Origin: Myxococcales bacterium
Lineage (GTDB): Bacteria > Myxococcota_A > UBA9160 > SMWR01
Reading direction: 5' to 3'
Assembly: GCA_022571825.1 (NCBI GenBank)
Contig: JACZXC010000074.1
Location: 1 to 10,088 of the forward strand
DNA: 10,088 nt
Each line of letters opens with the position of its first letter. Within the stretch, counting starts at the first letter, position 1. The notes below the pieces were generated by a model. That model was given only the letters and a program-made list of their open reading frames with translations. It made no database searches and was not told the origin of the DNA. Positions 1 to 5,983 of this stretch are shown here, in pieces. Both the position numbers and the translations under genes were made by a program.

Positions 1-489
1 TGGGCGGACCGGCTGCCGTTCGCGAGCCGTAGCTTCGACGCGGTGATCTGCAAGGGGGCCATCGATCATTTCGATCGGCCGACCCGGGCGATCGCCGAGA
101 TGGCCCGGGTCACCCGAGTCGGGGGTCGCGTGGTTCTCGCCATCGCCAACTTCGAGTCTCTTTCGTGCCGTTGGGCCCGGGGGTGGGACACGTTGAGGGA
201 GCAGTGGCTGGGTCGTCCGGTCCGACGCGGGCGCCGGCACTACGATGTTCCCCGGGATCATTTCACCCGCTACGCCCTCGACCTGATGCGGGAACAGGCG
301 TCCGAGGCGTTGGAAGTGGAGTGTGTCGAGGGGATCTCGCTGGCCTGGGGTCTGCCCGGTTGGACGCGAAACCTGGAGCGGTTGCCGGCGCCGATCGCCT
401 GGGCCTGCCTCACGGGGCTCGACTGGATCGCGCGGCGGGTGCCGTCGCTGTCGGATGTGGTCGTCCTGGCGGGGTCGCCGCGCGTCTAG
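1..489 (+). CDS. Class I SAM-dependent methyltransferase, 5'-truncated (C-terminal part)
   Basis: The reading frame is open from the first base of the window, so the start lies outside; the GTG at 43 is internal. The first residues read ADRLPFASRSFDAVICKGAI, the motif II region of Rossmann-fold class I methyltransferases (acidic residue, hydrophobic-PF, SFD, hydrophobic strand). It is followed by the usual 'H-F-D-R-P-x-R-A-I-A-E-M-A-R-V-T-R-V-G-G-R' pattern, where the family has a helix and then a glycine-rich turn before strand 5. SAM-binding motif I (GxGxG) is missing because it lies upstream. The C-terminal half (RRHYDVPRDHFTRYALDLM onward) resembles the lid of methyltransferases acting on small molecules or sugars; the substrate cannot be read. 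The gene belongs to a plus-strand unit to the left, separate from the minus-strand genes that follow. Its TAG stop shares CTAG (486-489) with the stop of the convergent glycosyltransferase gene. Confidence 0.85.
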   Translation, partial: WADRLPFASRSFDAVICKGAIDHFDRPTRAIAEMARVTRVGGRVVLAIANFESLSCRWARGWDTLREQWLGRPVRRGRRHYDVPRDHFTRYALDLMREQASEALEVECVEGISLAWGLPGWTRNLERLPAPIAWACLTGLDWIARRVPSLSDVVVLAGSPRV

Positions 490-1763
490 TGTTGCGGGGT
501 GCGGAATTCGTCGACCACGTCGGCGTAGACCGCGGCGGTCGCCTCGGCGATGCGCGGCCAGGCGTAGGCGGCGACGATGCGATCGCGGGCCCGCCGGGCG
601 ATCTCGCCTCGGGCCTCGGGCTGGTCTAGCTGGGTCGCAATGCCCTTGGCCAGGGCTCCGGGATCATCCTTCGACACCATCACGCCGCTCCCTCCCGTCT
701 CGAGAACCTCGCGCAGGGCACCGGCATCGGTGGTCACCACCGGCGTACCGCATGCCATCGCTTCGGCGGCGGGCAATCCGAAGCCCTCGTACCGCGAGGG
801 CACGGCCACCAGGGTCGCGCGCCGGTACAGGTGGACCAGTTCCTCGGTCGGAACCCGGCCGATCACGCGCAGGCGCCGGTCGCAGCCCAGTTCGGCCGCG
901 CGCTTGCGGGCCGGGTTGTCCGGGTGGGCGTCGTCGACCAGAGTGAGATGGACATGCTCGGGGAGCAGGGCCAGCGCTTCGATCAGCGTCGCAATCCCCT
1001 TGTTGGGGTCCGAAGCGCGCCCGACACACAGAATCTCCGCCCGGCTGCGGCGAACCCGGGGATCCGGGCAGTAGACGTCGGTGGCGACCCCGTTGGCGAC
1101 CATCGCGATCCGCTCCGCGGGCACCCGAAAGTCCGAGGCGATCCTGTGCGCGCTGGCCGCCGAGGAGGTCAGCACCCGTTCGATTCGGCGCGCCACCCAC
1201 GACTGCATTCCGATCGGATAGAATGCCATGCTTCCGATCGCGTCGCGGAAGGTGCGATCGCGCATGAACGACGCCTGGCGATCGACGGTGAGTGGATGGT
1301 GCACGGTGGTCACCACCGGAAGTCCCAACGCCCGCACGCCCAGGATCCCGTATCCCAGGCACTGCACGTCGTGAACCAGGTCGTAGCGGACGCCCCGACG
1401 AATCCGGCCGGCCAGGACACGCAGGGCGCGCAAGCTGAACGCGAGCGGCTCGGGAAGAAATCCCAGATAGCTCGAACACAGCTCGTAAAAATTGAGGGGC
1501 TCGAAGATTCGCATCGGATTCGGCCGCGGCAGCATCGCCCGCATGTCGCCCGCGAACCACTTTGCCCAGAACTGCTGGTTGGGAAGCTCCTTCACGCTGT
1601 GCGCGAAGGGCATCGGGTCCGGGTGGGGAGGCCCGACCAGGACGTCGACGCGATGACCCATGTCGCTCAGGTGACGAACCAGGTTCCAGAGGTAGACACC
1701 CTGGCCGCCGCAGCGCATGTTGCCCCGGTAGGCGACAAAGCAGATGCGCAGGGGGCGCCGCAC
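486..1763 (-). CDS. GT4-family glycosyltransferase, copy A
   Basis: A 425-residue protein with the two-Rossmann GT-B fold of retaining GT4 glycosyltransferases, which move a sugar from a nucleotide donor onto a lipid- or glycan-linked acceptor at the inner membrane face. The N-terminal domain opens with strand LRICFVAYRG, then the glycine-rich acceptor loop CGGQG (residues 18-22), DVQCLGYGILGVRALG (132-147) and the HHPLTVDR stretch (155-162). The donor domain has VGR (248-250) with K255, and the GT4 E-x7-E signature EGFGLPAAE with E326 and E334, then AMACGTPVV. Length is normal for the family. The start is GTG at 1763, one base after the stop of the upstream methyltransferase (TGA-C-GTG); no good Shine-Dalgarno is visible, so coupled translation is likely. 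It is the last gene of a four-gene minus-strand unit and a diverged paralogue of the glycosyltransferase at 2456-3715. No signal peptide or membrane helix. Sugar and acceptor are unknown. Confidence 0.93.
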   Translation of the reverse strand: MRRPLRICFVAYRGNMRCGGQGVYLWNLVRHLSDMGHRVDVLVGPPHPDPMPFAHSVKELPNQQFWAKWFAGDMRAMLPRPNPMRIFEPLNFYELCSSYLGFLPEPLAFSLRALRVLAGRIRRGVRYDLVHDVQCLGYGILGVRALGLPVVTTVHHPLTVDRQASFMRDRTFRDAIGSMAFYPIGMQSWVARRIERVLTSSAASAHRIASDFRVPAERIAMVANGVATDVYCPDPRVRRSRAEILCVGRASDPNKGIATLIEALALLPEHVHLTLVDDAHPDNPARKRAAELGCDRRLRVIGRVPTEELVHLYRRATLVAVPSRYEGFGLPAAEAMACGTPVVTTDAGALREVLETGGSGVMVSKDDPGALAKGIATQLDQPEARGEIARRARDRIVAAYAWPRIAEATAAVYADVVDEFRTPQH

Positions 1764-1764
1764 G

Positions 1765-2487
1765 TCAGCGCACCGCAGTCGGCCGAATCGGACGCTTTTG
1801 CGCGTATAGAATCAGGCTCTTGGGAAAACAATAGTTGAGCACCTGCTCCACGACGCCCAGGGCCCGGGACCCCGTTGCGCGGATCAGGAATCGCCGATAG
1901 GCGCGCACCAGGCCGCTCCGGTCGGCCCGGGGCAATCCGGCCAGGGAGCGGAGCGCCCAATAGGGCGTGTGGAGGGCATGGGCGAAGCCCACGCCGATCG
2001 TGGTCAGTCCGGCCTCCGCGAGCCCCCTCGCCAGCTCGCGGGGGCGAAAGATGCGAATGTGCCCGCCGGGTGATTCGAAGTAGTCGTCGCCGAGCCGCAG
2101 ATACAAGCGCTCGCTGATGGCGGTGGGGATGGTGACCGCCACCGACCCATTGGGTCGGGTGACGCGCGCCAGCTCCCGGGCCGCCCCGCGGTAGTCGTGG
2201 ACGTGCTCCATGACTTCGGCACAGATCACGCGGTCGAAGGTTCCATCGGCGAAGGGCAGATGGAAGGTGTCTCCCTGGATCATCTCGCCCAGCGACCCGA
2301 GCTTCGCCCCGCGAGCGCGCAGACCGCCGGCGGCCAGGCGAAGTCCGTCCCGGTCGAGGTCGAGGCCGATCACCCGGGCCCCCCGCTCGAGGGCCCCGAA
2401 GCAATGGCGCCCTTCGCCGCAGCCGGCGTCCAGAAGCAGGTCGCCGCTGCGGACCCTAAGCCGCTCGAGATCGACGGTGAGCAGCAC
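1765..2487 (-). CDS. Class I SAM-dependent methyltransferase
   Basis: A 240-residue protein with a complete SAM-binding core: motif I LLLDAGCGEGRH (residues 17-28), the ribose-binding acidic end of strand 2 in GLDLD (41-45), motif II QGDTFHLPFADGTFD (71-85) and EVMEHV (91-96), then RPNG before strand 5. This is the Methyltransf_11 type common on small molecules, sugars and quinones. The C-terminal part (PGGHIRIFRPRELARGLAEAG, 140-160) is typical of the same type. The GTG start at 2487 is supported by a GAGGAG ribosome-binding site at 2495-2500, and it makes the gene overlap the upstream glycosyltransferase by 32 bases. It is sandwiched between two paralogous GT4 genes, so a role in methylating their glycan or lipid product is the natural inference. 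From memory, this GT4 subfamily also neighbours methyltransferases in other phyla. The substrate cannot be deduced. Confidence 0.92.
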   Translation of the reverse strand: MLLTVDLERLRVRSGDLLLDAGCGEGRHCFGALERGARVIGLDLDRDGLRLAAGGLRARGAKLGSLGEMIQGDTFHLPFADGTFDRVICAEVMEHVHDYRGAARELARVTRPNGSVAVTIPTAISERLYLRLGDDYFESPGGHIRIFRPRELARGLAEAGLTTIGVGFAHALHTPYWALRSLAGLPRADRSGLVRAYRRFLIRATGSRALGVVEQVLNYCFPKSLILYAQKRPIRPTAVR

Positions 2488-3715
2488 GGAGCGTCTCCTC
2501 GAAAACCTGGATCAGCCCCTCGGCGGCGTTGCGCCAGGGAAAGACCCTCCGGATGCGCGCGCGGGCTGCACGCCCCATGCGTTCGGCGCGGTCCGGATCG
2601 GCCAGCAGCGCCTCTGCGGCCGCCGCCAGGGCGCGGGGATTCCGGGGGGGTACCAACAGGCCCGCTTCGCCTCCGGTGCCCACGACTTCCGGAAGGGCCC
2701 CGGCCGCGTTCGCGATGACCGGTAGCCCGCAGGCCATGGCCTCGCTGGCCGGAAAGCCGAAGCCCTCGAAGAACGAGGGGATGACCGCTACCCGACCCGT
2801 CGCGTACTCCGCGACCAGCTCGGGGAGGGTGAGCATGCGCCGATGCAGCAGGACGCGATCCCCGAGTCCGAATCGGCGGATCAGTCGCACCGCGAGGCCG
2901 TCGTCCGGGATTCGCCCATCGATGATCTTCAGGGTGCGGTGCTTCGGAAGGTGGGTCATCGCCTCCATCAGCGTGCCGAGGCCCTTCTTCCGGTCCTCGG
3001 TGCGCCCGACGAACAGAAGGTCCGCCTGCTTCGGGCTTCCCGGGATCGGCCGGAATACTTCGGCGTCGGTCCCGTTGTAGACGACGGCAATTTCCTTCTC
3101 GGGAATTCCGAAGTAGCGCTCGATTTCCCGCCGGGACGCCTCGCTGACCGTGACGATCTTGTCGAGGCGGGGGGCCACGAACTGCTGCATGAACAGCGGG
3201 AAGTAGAGGGTCCGTTTGATCTTCTTGACGAGACTCGGGTCGATGGCGAAGTCTGCTCGGCGGTCGATGTGCAGCGGGTGATGGATTACCGAGACCACGG
3301 GTACGCCGGTGGCGCGGAGGCCCAGCAATCCCCAGGAGAGGCACTGGTTGTCGAAGACGATGTCGAAGCGGTACCGTCGATAGAGCCCGCGCCATCGGTT
3401 CAGTAGGCGGAGCCCAAAGGTCTGCATCTCCGGAAACACTCCGAAACGCGAGACGCCAAATTCCCACAGGTTCAGGGGACGCAGCAGCGCCAACGGATGG
3501 GAACGACGCGCCCATTCGGGGTACTTCACGCCGAACACATTCTCGTTGGGAATCACGTGCAGGGGAATATCAGGATCTAGGTCGGGCAGGGGAGGGCCGG
3601 CGATGACATGGACGTCGTGTCCGGCCCGCTTCCACTCGCGCGCGAGGTGGGAGGCGTAGATTCCCTGGCCGCCACAGTACATGTTGCCGCGATAGGTCAG
3701 GAGGGCGATGCGCAC
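2456..3715 (-). CDS. GT4-family glycosyltransferase, copy B
   Basis: A 419-residue GT-B-fold, GT4-type glycosyltransferase. The start is the GTG at 3715 (VRIALLTYRG). The frame stays open to 4057, but the extra 114 residues run antisense-like through the upstream gene, are low-complexity and do not belong to the family. Seen in the protein: strand RIALLTYRG, loop CGGQG (residues 14-18), FDNQCLSWGLLGLRATG (121-137), IHHPLHIDRRADF (144-156), donor-domain VGRTEDRKKG (236-245) and the E-x7-E motif EGFGFPASE (E317, E325) followed by AMACGLPVI. The shared, unusual landmarks YRGNM-x-CGGQG, PLN(L/F)-(W/Y)E and HHPL-x2-DR show that this gene and the one at 486-1763 are duplicates. It starts 8 bases after the stop of the small membrane-protein gene and overlaps the methyltransferase start, so it is part of the same operon. 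Product unknown; a cell-surface glycan or glycolipid is the likeliest. Confidence 0.93.
   Translation of the reverse strand: MRIALLTYRGNMYCGGQGIYASHLAREWKRAGHDVHVIAGPPLPDLDPDIPLHVIPNENVFGVKYPEWARRSHPLALLRPLNLWEFGVSRFGVFPEMQTFGLRLLNRWRGLYRRYRFDIVFDNQCLSWGLLGLRATGVPVVSVIHHPLHIDRRADFAIDPSLVKKIKRTLYFPLFMQQFVAPRLDKIVTVSEASRREIERYFGIPEKEIAVVYNGTDAEVFRPIPGSPKQADLLFVGRTEDRKKGLGTLMEAMTHLPKHRTLKIIDGRIPDDGLAVRLIRRFGLGDRVLLHRRMLTLPELVAEYATGRVAVIPSFFEGFGFPASEAMACGLPVIANAAGALPEVVGTGGEAGLLVPPRNPRALAAAAEALLADPDRAERMGRAARARIRRVFPWRNAAEGLIQVFEETLRAAHRRSRAA
2495..2500 (-). promoter_or_regulatory. Ribosome-binding site GAGGAG for the methyltransferase
   Basis: On the minus strand GAGGAG lies seven bases before the GTG at 2487. 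It is the strongest Shine-Dalgarno sequence in the glycosyltransferase cluster. It lies inside the coding region of the upstream glycosyltransferase and decides the GTG start of the methyltransferase despite the 32-base overlap. Confidence 0.7.
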
Positions 3716-3723
3716 CGGGCGGT

Positions 3724-3975
3724 CTACGCGGGGCGATCGGACGCGGGGTCCGCCTCGGAGTCGGGGGGGGCGTCGCTGGTTTCGGGTTCCACCTGGACGG
3801 TGGCGATCGTGTATCCGATCCAGAAGCTGAGCCCGAGGGCGAACAGAACGACGATCGCCACCGGAATCGCGATGGCCCAGTAGCTCTGCTGGAGCAGACC
3901 CACCAGGAACCACAGGGCCAGCCCGAGCACCACGGCGCAGATTGCCGTGCCCTGGGTTCGGGAGGAGTCGGGCAT
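3724..3975 (-). CDS. Small two-helix membrane protein, function unknown
   Basis: An 83-residue protein I do not recognise. A short hydrophilic N-terminus (MPDSSRTQGT) is followed by two hydrophobic stretches, about residues 11-28 and 32-60, the second ending in an aromatic segment (SFWIGYTIATV). The C-terminal tail of about 22 residues is acidic and proline-rich (EPETSDAPPDSEADPASD). By the positive-inside rule there is little charge to orient it. The ATG start at 3975 has GGAGA at 3986-3990, about ten bases upstream. It is the first gene after the predicted promoter at 4120-4148, and its stop is 8 bases before the downstream glycosyltransferase start, so it is very probably co-transcribed with the GT-methyltransferase-GT genes. 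Being hydrophobic, GC-typical and operon-placed makes it a credible gene despite its size. A membrane anchor or partner for the glycosyltransferases is only a guess. Confidence 0.72.
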   Translation of the reverse strand: MPDSSRTQGTAICAVVLGLALWFLVGLLQQSYWAIAIPVAIVVLFALGLSFWIGYTIATVQVEPETSDAPPDSEADPASDRPA

Positions 3976-3999
3976 GACGCGGGGGTCTCCAGATCGAGG

Positions 4000-4037
4000 C
4001 TCGGACCGCCCGAGCCAGGCCGGGATCCGGGTCCGAG
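4000..4037 (-). repeat. Inverted repeat (leader hairpin) upstream of the small membrane protein
   Basis: CTCGGACC at 4000-4007 and GGTCCGAG at 4030-4037 are perfect reverse complements (8 bases) with a 22-base loop that is itself GC-rich. In the minus-strand transcript the stem would end about ten bases before the GGAGA ribosome-binding site (3990-3986). It could be a leader structure or a protein-binding site. There is no T-run, so termination is unlikely. Confidence 0.4.
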
Positions 4038-4079
4038 GCGTGAGGATTTCGCCCCAATTCGACCCGCGTCGACCCGTTT

Positions 4080-4095
4080 TGATCGATGTCGATCA
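4080..4095 (-). promoter_or_regulatory. Perfect dyad, candidate operator
   Basis: TGATCGA-CA-TCGATCA on the minus strand: 7-base arms and a 2-base centre. It would lie at about +18 to +33 from the predicted transcription start. It is not followed by a T-run on either strand, so it is not an intrinsic terminator. A 16-base dyad just downstream of a promoter suits a dimeric repressor; which protein binds is unknown. Confidence 0.45.
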
Positions 4096-4119
4096 GACGG
4101 GGCCCAGGGGCAAGCGCGG

Positions 4120-4148
4120 AGTATTCGGGCGGTCGACGCCTCTGTCAA
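4120..4148 (-). promoter_or_regulatory. Sigma-70-like promoter for the small membrane protein and glycosyltransferase genes
   Basis: On the minus strand a perfect -35 hexamer TTGACA (4148-4143) is followed by exactly 17 bases and AATACT (4125-4120), which matches TATAAT at four of six positions including the essential second A and final T. Transcription would start near 4113, giving a leader of about 138 bases before the ATG at 3975. In DNA this GC-rich, the combination of a perfect -35 and optimal spacing is unlikely to be chance, but there is no experimental support. Confidence 0.6.
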
Positions 4149-4189
4149 CGCTCGACGGGTTAGGCGTCAAGCGCCGCGGCCTCGACCGG

Positions 4190-4645
4190 TCAGCTCGCGG
4201 TGTCATCCCGTAGGCGGCCGAAGTGGATGGATGCCTTGGTAGCCTCGTCACCGGCCAGAAACTGCTTGACCGCCGAGTGGAATACGTAGACTCGCTCGAG
4301 GTTCGAATCCGGATCCGCCGGAACCAGGTAGAAGCCGTTCTTGAGGGAGCTGGCCGAACTCGACCAGCCGGCGAGCCGTTCTCCGTCAGTGAACAGGATC
4401 CAGATCGGCTTCTCGGGACCCGCGTGATCGTCGAAAGCCTTGCGCTGCTCGTGATCCGGGTTTCCCTCGCGCGTCTTGATGAAGAAGACGCCCTTCAGGC
4501 CCTCGACGGAGACCCGCCGAGGTCCCGCGGCTTCCTGCTCGCGCAGGTGGAAGAAGTCGCAATCGGGACGGAAGTCGCCGGTCCATCCCTTGAGCAGGGT
4601 GCCGTTGACGAATCGGACGGCCACCAGCTTGCCCAGGTGATTCAT
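4190..4645 (-). CDS. Protein of two tandem copies of a small uncharacterised domain
   Basis: A 151-residue soluble protein. The ATG at 4645 is preferred over the TTG at 4663 because GGAG (4654-4651) stands five bases before it. Two halves repeat one pattern: residues 8-56 (VAVRFVNGTLLKGWTGDF, then FFHL, then VSVEGLKGVFFIK) and residues 80-128 (PIWILFTDGERLAGW, then GFYLVPADPDSNLERVYVF, then SAVKQF). Each reads as strand, D/N-G turn, (L/x)-x-G-W strand, an F-hydrophobic-L strand and a closing strand, a small beta-barrel-like layout. I recall such domains, sometimes fused to PilZ or signalling proteins in myxobacteria-like genomes (possibly DUF6982), but cannot confirm the family number. No signal peptide, membrane segment or catalytic motif is visible. 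It is divergent from anmK across 165 bases and not obviously tied to it. A ligand-binding or regulatory role is possible but unproven. Confidence 0.8.
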   Translation of the reverse strand: MNHLGKLVAVRFVNGTLLKGWTGDFRPDCDFFHLREQEAAGPRRVSVEGLKGVFFIKTREGNPDHEQRKAFDDHAGPEKPIWILFTDGERLAGWSSSASSLKNGFYLVPADPDSNLERVYVFHSAVKQFLAGDEATKASIHFGRLRDDTAS

Positions 4646-4810
4646 AGGGACTCCCGCCTGCAAGGCTCACGTGGTGGGTTCATCGGCCATCCAAAGGATT
4701 TCACTGAGGCTCCCTCGTTCGATAGGGGGGAGGAGACCGGGCGCCTCTTGACAGCAGGATGCGGCACCCAGGATGCGACGCGCCGGCCCTTTCTCGTCTA
4801 CGCTCCCGGC
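4646..4810. other. Divergent intergenic region between the tandem-domain gene and anmK
   Basis: These 165 bases must hold promoters for both directions. On the plus strand TTGACA occurs at 4748-4753 but has no good -10 at 16-18 bases. CAGGATGCG occurs twice as a direct repeat (4755-4763 and 4769-4777, 14-base period). TACGCT at 4799-4804, six bases before the anmK GTG, could be a -10 for a leaderless transcript. No Shine-Dalgarno precedes anmK. I see no clear minus-strand promoter. Everything here is weak individually. Confidence 0.35.
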
Positions 4811-5968
4811 GTGCGCGTGATCGGATTGATGTCGGGAACCTCGGCGGATGCGGTGGACGCGGCGTTGGTGGAATGGCCGGAGGGCAGTGCGCCCCAGCCG
4901 TTTCGCCTGCTGGCCTTCCGCGCGGATCCGATTCCCGACGCGGTGCGAGACCGGATCCACCGGCTGGCTGCCGGTCGGGTGCCCGCTGGCGACGCGCTGG
5001 GCGAGCTGGCGCGCCTCGACGTCGCGCTCGGCGAGCGCTTCGCCGCATCGGCGGCGGCCGTGGCCGGCGATGCGAAGCTGGCCCTCGAGACCGTCGATGC
5101 CATCGCCTCCCACGGCCAGACGGTTGCCCACCACCCGGAGGACCGGGCGAGCCTTCAGATCGGCGACCCCTCAGTGATCGCCGAGCGGACCGGCCGAACC
5201 ACCGTTGCGGATTTTCGCGCGCGCGACCTCGCGGCCGGCGGCGAGGGAGCCCCGCTGACGCCGTATTTCCACGTCGCCGCCTTTGGCGACCCCGACGAAG
5301 ATCGCGCGGTCCTGAATCTGGGCGGCATCGCCAACATCACCTGGATTCCTCGCGGATCGAACCCGGACGACGTGGTGGCTTTCGATGTGGGTCCGGCGAA
5401 CGCGCTCATCGACGGGGTCGTCCACGTCCTTACCGGGGGGCGCGAGCGCATGGACCGCGATGGCGCGCGCGCAGCCCGCGGCCGTGTCGACCCAAAGCTC
5501 CTCGAACGGCTGCTCGACGACGAATTCCTGCGTCGGCCCCCGCCCAAGTCCACCGGGCGCGAGCGCTACGGGTCGGCCCAGGCAGAAGAACTGGCAGCCC
5601 GGTGGAGCGAGACCGGGCAATCGGGAGACGACCTGGTGGCGACGTTGGTTGCCTTCACGGCACAGGCGGTGCACCGGGCGTGCCGGGATCTGCTGGGTGC
5701 GTCGAAGCTGAATCGTCTGCTGGTCGGAGGGGGCGGTGCGAAGAATCCGGCGATGATGCGGGCCCTGACGACGGGGCTCCCGGGCGTCGCCATCGAGCCC
5801 TTCGACGTGATGGGGGTTCCCGCGGCGGCGGCCGAGGCGATGGCATTTGCCTTGATGGGTCGCAACGCCTTGCTGGGGATCCCCAACCACCTGCCGCGCT
5901 GCACCGGCGCCGCCCGTGCCGCCGTCCTCGGCGAAATTGTCCCCGGTGGGGACGGCTCTCCCCGGTGA
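4811..5968 (+). CDS. anmK: Anhydro-N-acetylmuramic acid kinase
   Basis: AnmK cleaves the 1,6-anhydro ring of anhydro-MurNAc and phosphorylates it with ATP to MurNAc-6-phosphate, the cytoplasmic entry step for recycled peptidoglycan sugar. The 385-residue protein (E. coli 369) carries the family landmarks in order: IGLMSGTSADAVDAAL (4-19, phosphate loop), SHGQTVAHHP (100-109), LQIGDPSVIAERTG (115-128), VADFRARDLAAGGEGAPL (132-149), LNLGGIANITW (168-178), FDVGPANALID (191-201; the aspartate of this motif is the catalytic base in characterised AnmK, as I recall), PPKSTGRERYG (244-254), LVGGGGAKNP (304-313) and the C-terminal TGAARAAVLGEI. The GTG start at 4811 matches the usual N-terminus; the frame stays open upstream to 4223, but that extension is antisense to the neighbouring gene. 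The conserved FDTGP is FDVGP here. It ends 15 bases from the convergent MBL gene, whose operon encodes the later recycling steps. Confidence 0.96.
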   Translation: MRVIGLMSGTSADAVDAALVEWPEGSAPQPFRLLAFRADPIPDAVRDRIHRLAAGRVPAGDALGELARLDVALGERFAASAAAVAGDAKLALETVDAIASHGQTVAHHPEDRASLQIGDPSVIAERTGRTTVADFRARDLAAGGEGAPLTPYFHVAAFGDPDEDRAVLNLGGIANITWIPRGSNPDDVVAFDVGPANALIDGVVHVLTGGRERMDRDGARAARGRVDPKLLERLLDDEFLRRPPPKSTGRERYGSAQAEELAARWSETGQSGDDLVATLVAFTAQAVHRACRDLLGASKLNRLLVGGGGAKNPAMMRALTTGLPGVAIEPFDVMGVPAAAAEAMAFALMGRNALLGIPNHLPRCTGAARAAVLGEIVPGGDGSPR

Positions 5969-5983
5969 ACCAGGAACCTCCCC

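Larger units (their letters stand above)
3976..4189. other. Intergenic regulatory region upstream of the glycosyltransferase operon
   Basis: A 214-base non-coding stretch between two minus-strand genes, the longest non-coding region here. Reading along the minus strand it holds a promoter (4148-4120), a dyad (4095-4080), two direct repeats TCGACCCG in plus-strand notation (4059-4066 and 4069-4076), an 8+8 inverted repeat (4037-4000) and the ribosome-binding site of the 83-residue gene. I see no convincing intrinsic terminator (stem followed by a T-run) for the gene ending at 4190. Confidence 0.6.

Noticed and set aside
728..1319. Exact 16-base palindromic repeat CGGTGGTCACCACCGG at 728-743 and 1304-1319
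   Set aside because: Both copies encode the same PVVTT strand at two places in the glycosyltransferase. Codon bias for CCG-GTG-GTG-ACC-ACC explains the identity and the symmetry.
3716..4057. N-terminal extension of 114 residues on glycosyltransferase B
   Set aside because: It crosses the 83-residue gene and the promoter region, is low-complexity R/P/G-rich, and the family N-terminus (V-R-I-A-L-L) begins at the GTG at 3715.
4080..4095. Dyad read as an intrinsic terminator
   Set aside because: The neighbouring TTTT precedes it on the plus strand and becomes AAAA after it on the minus strand, so neither orientation gives a stem followed by U residues.
4164..4180. Possible terminator stem (GGCG/CGCC) after the tandem-domain gene
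   Set aside because: Only four base pairs and no T-run on the minus strand.
4223..4810. Upstream extension of the anmK frame
   Set aside because: It lies antisense over the tandem-domain gene, and the AnmK family starts at the residues encoded from 4811.
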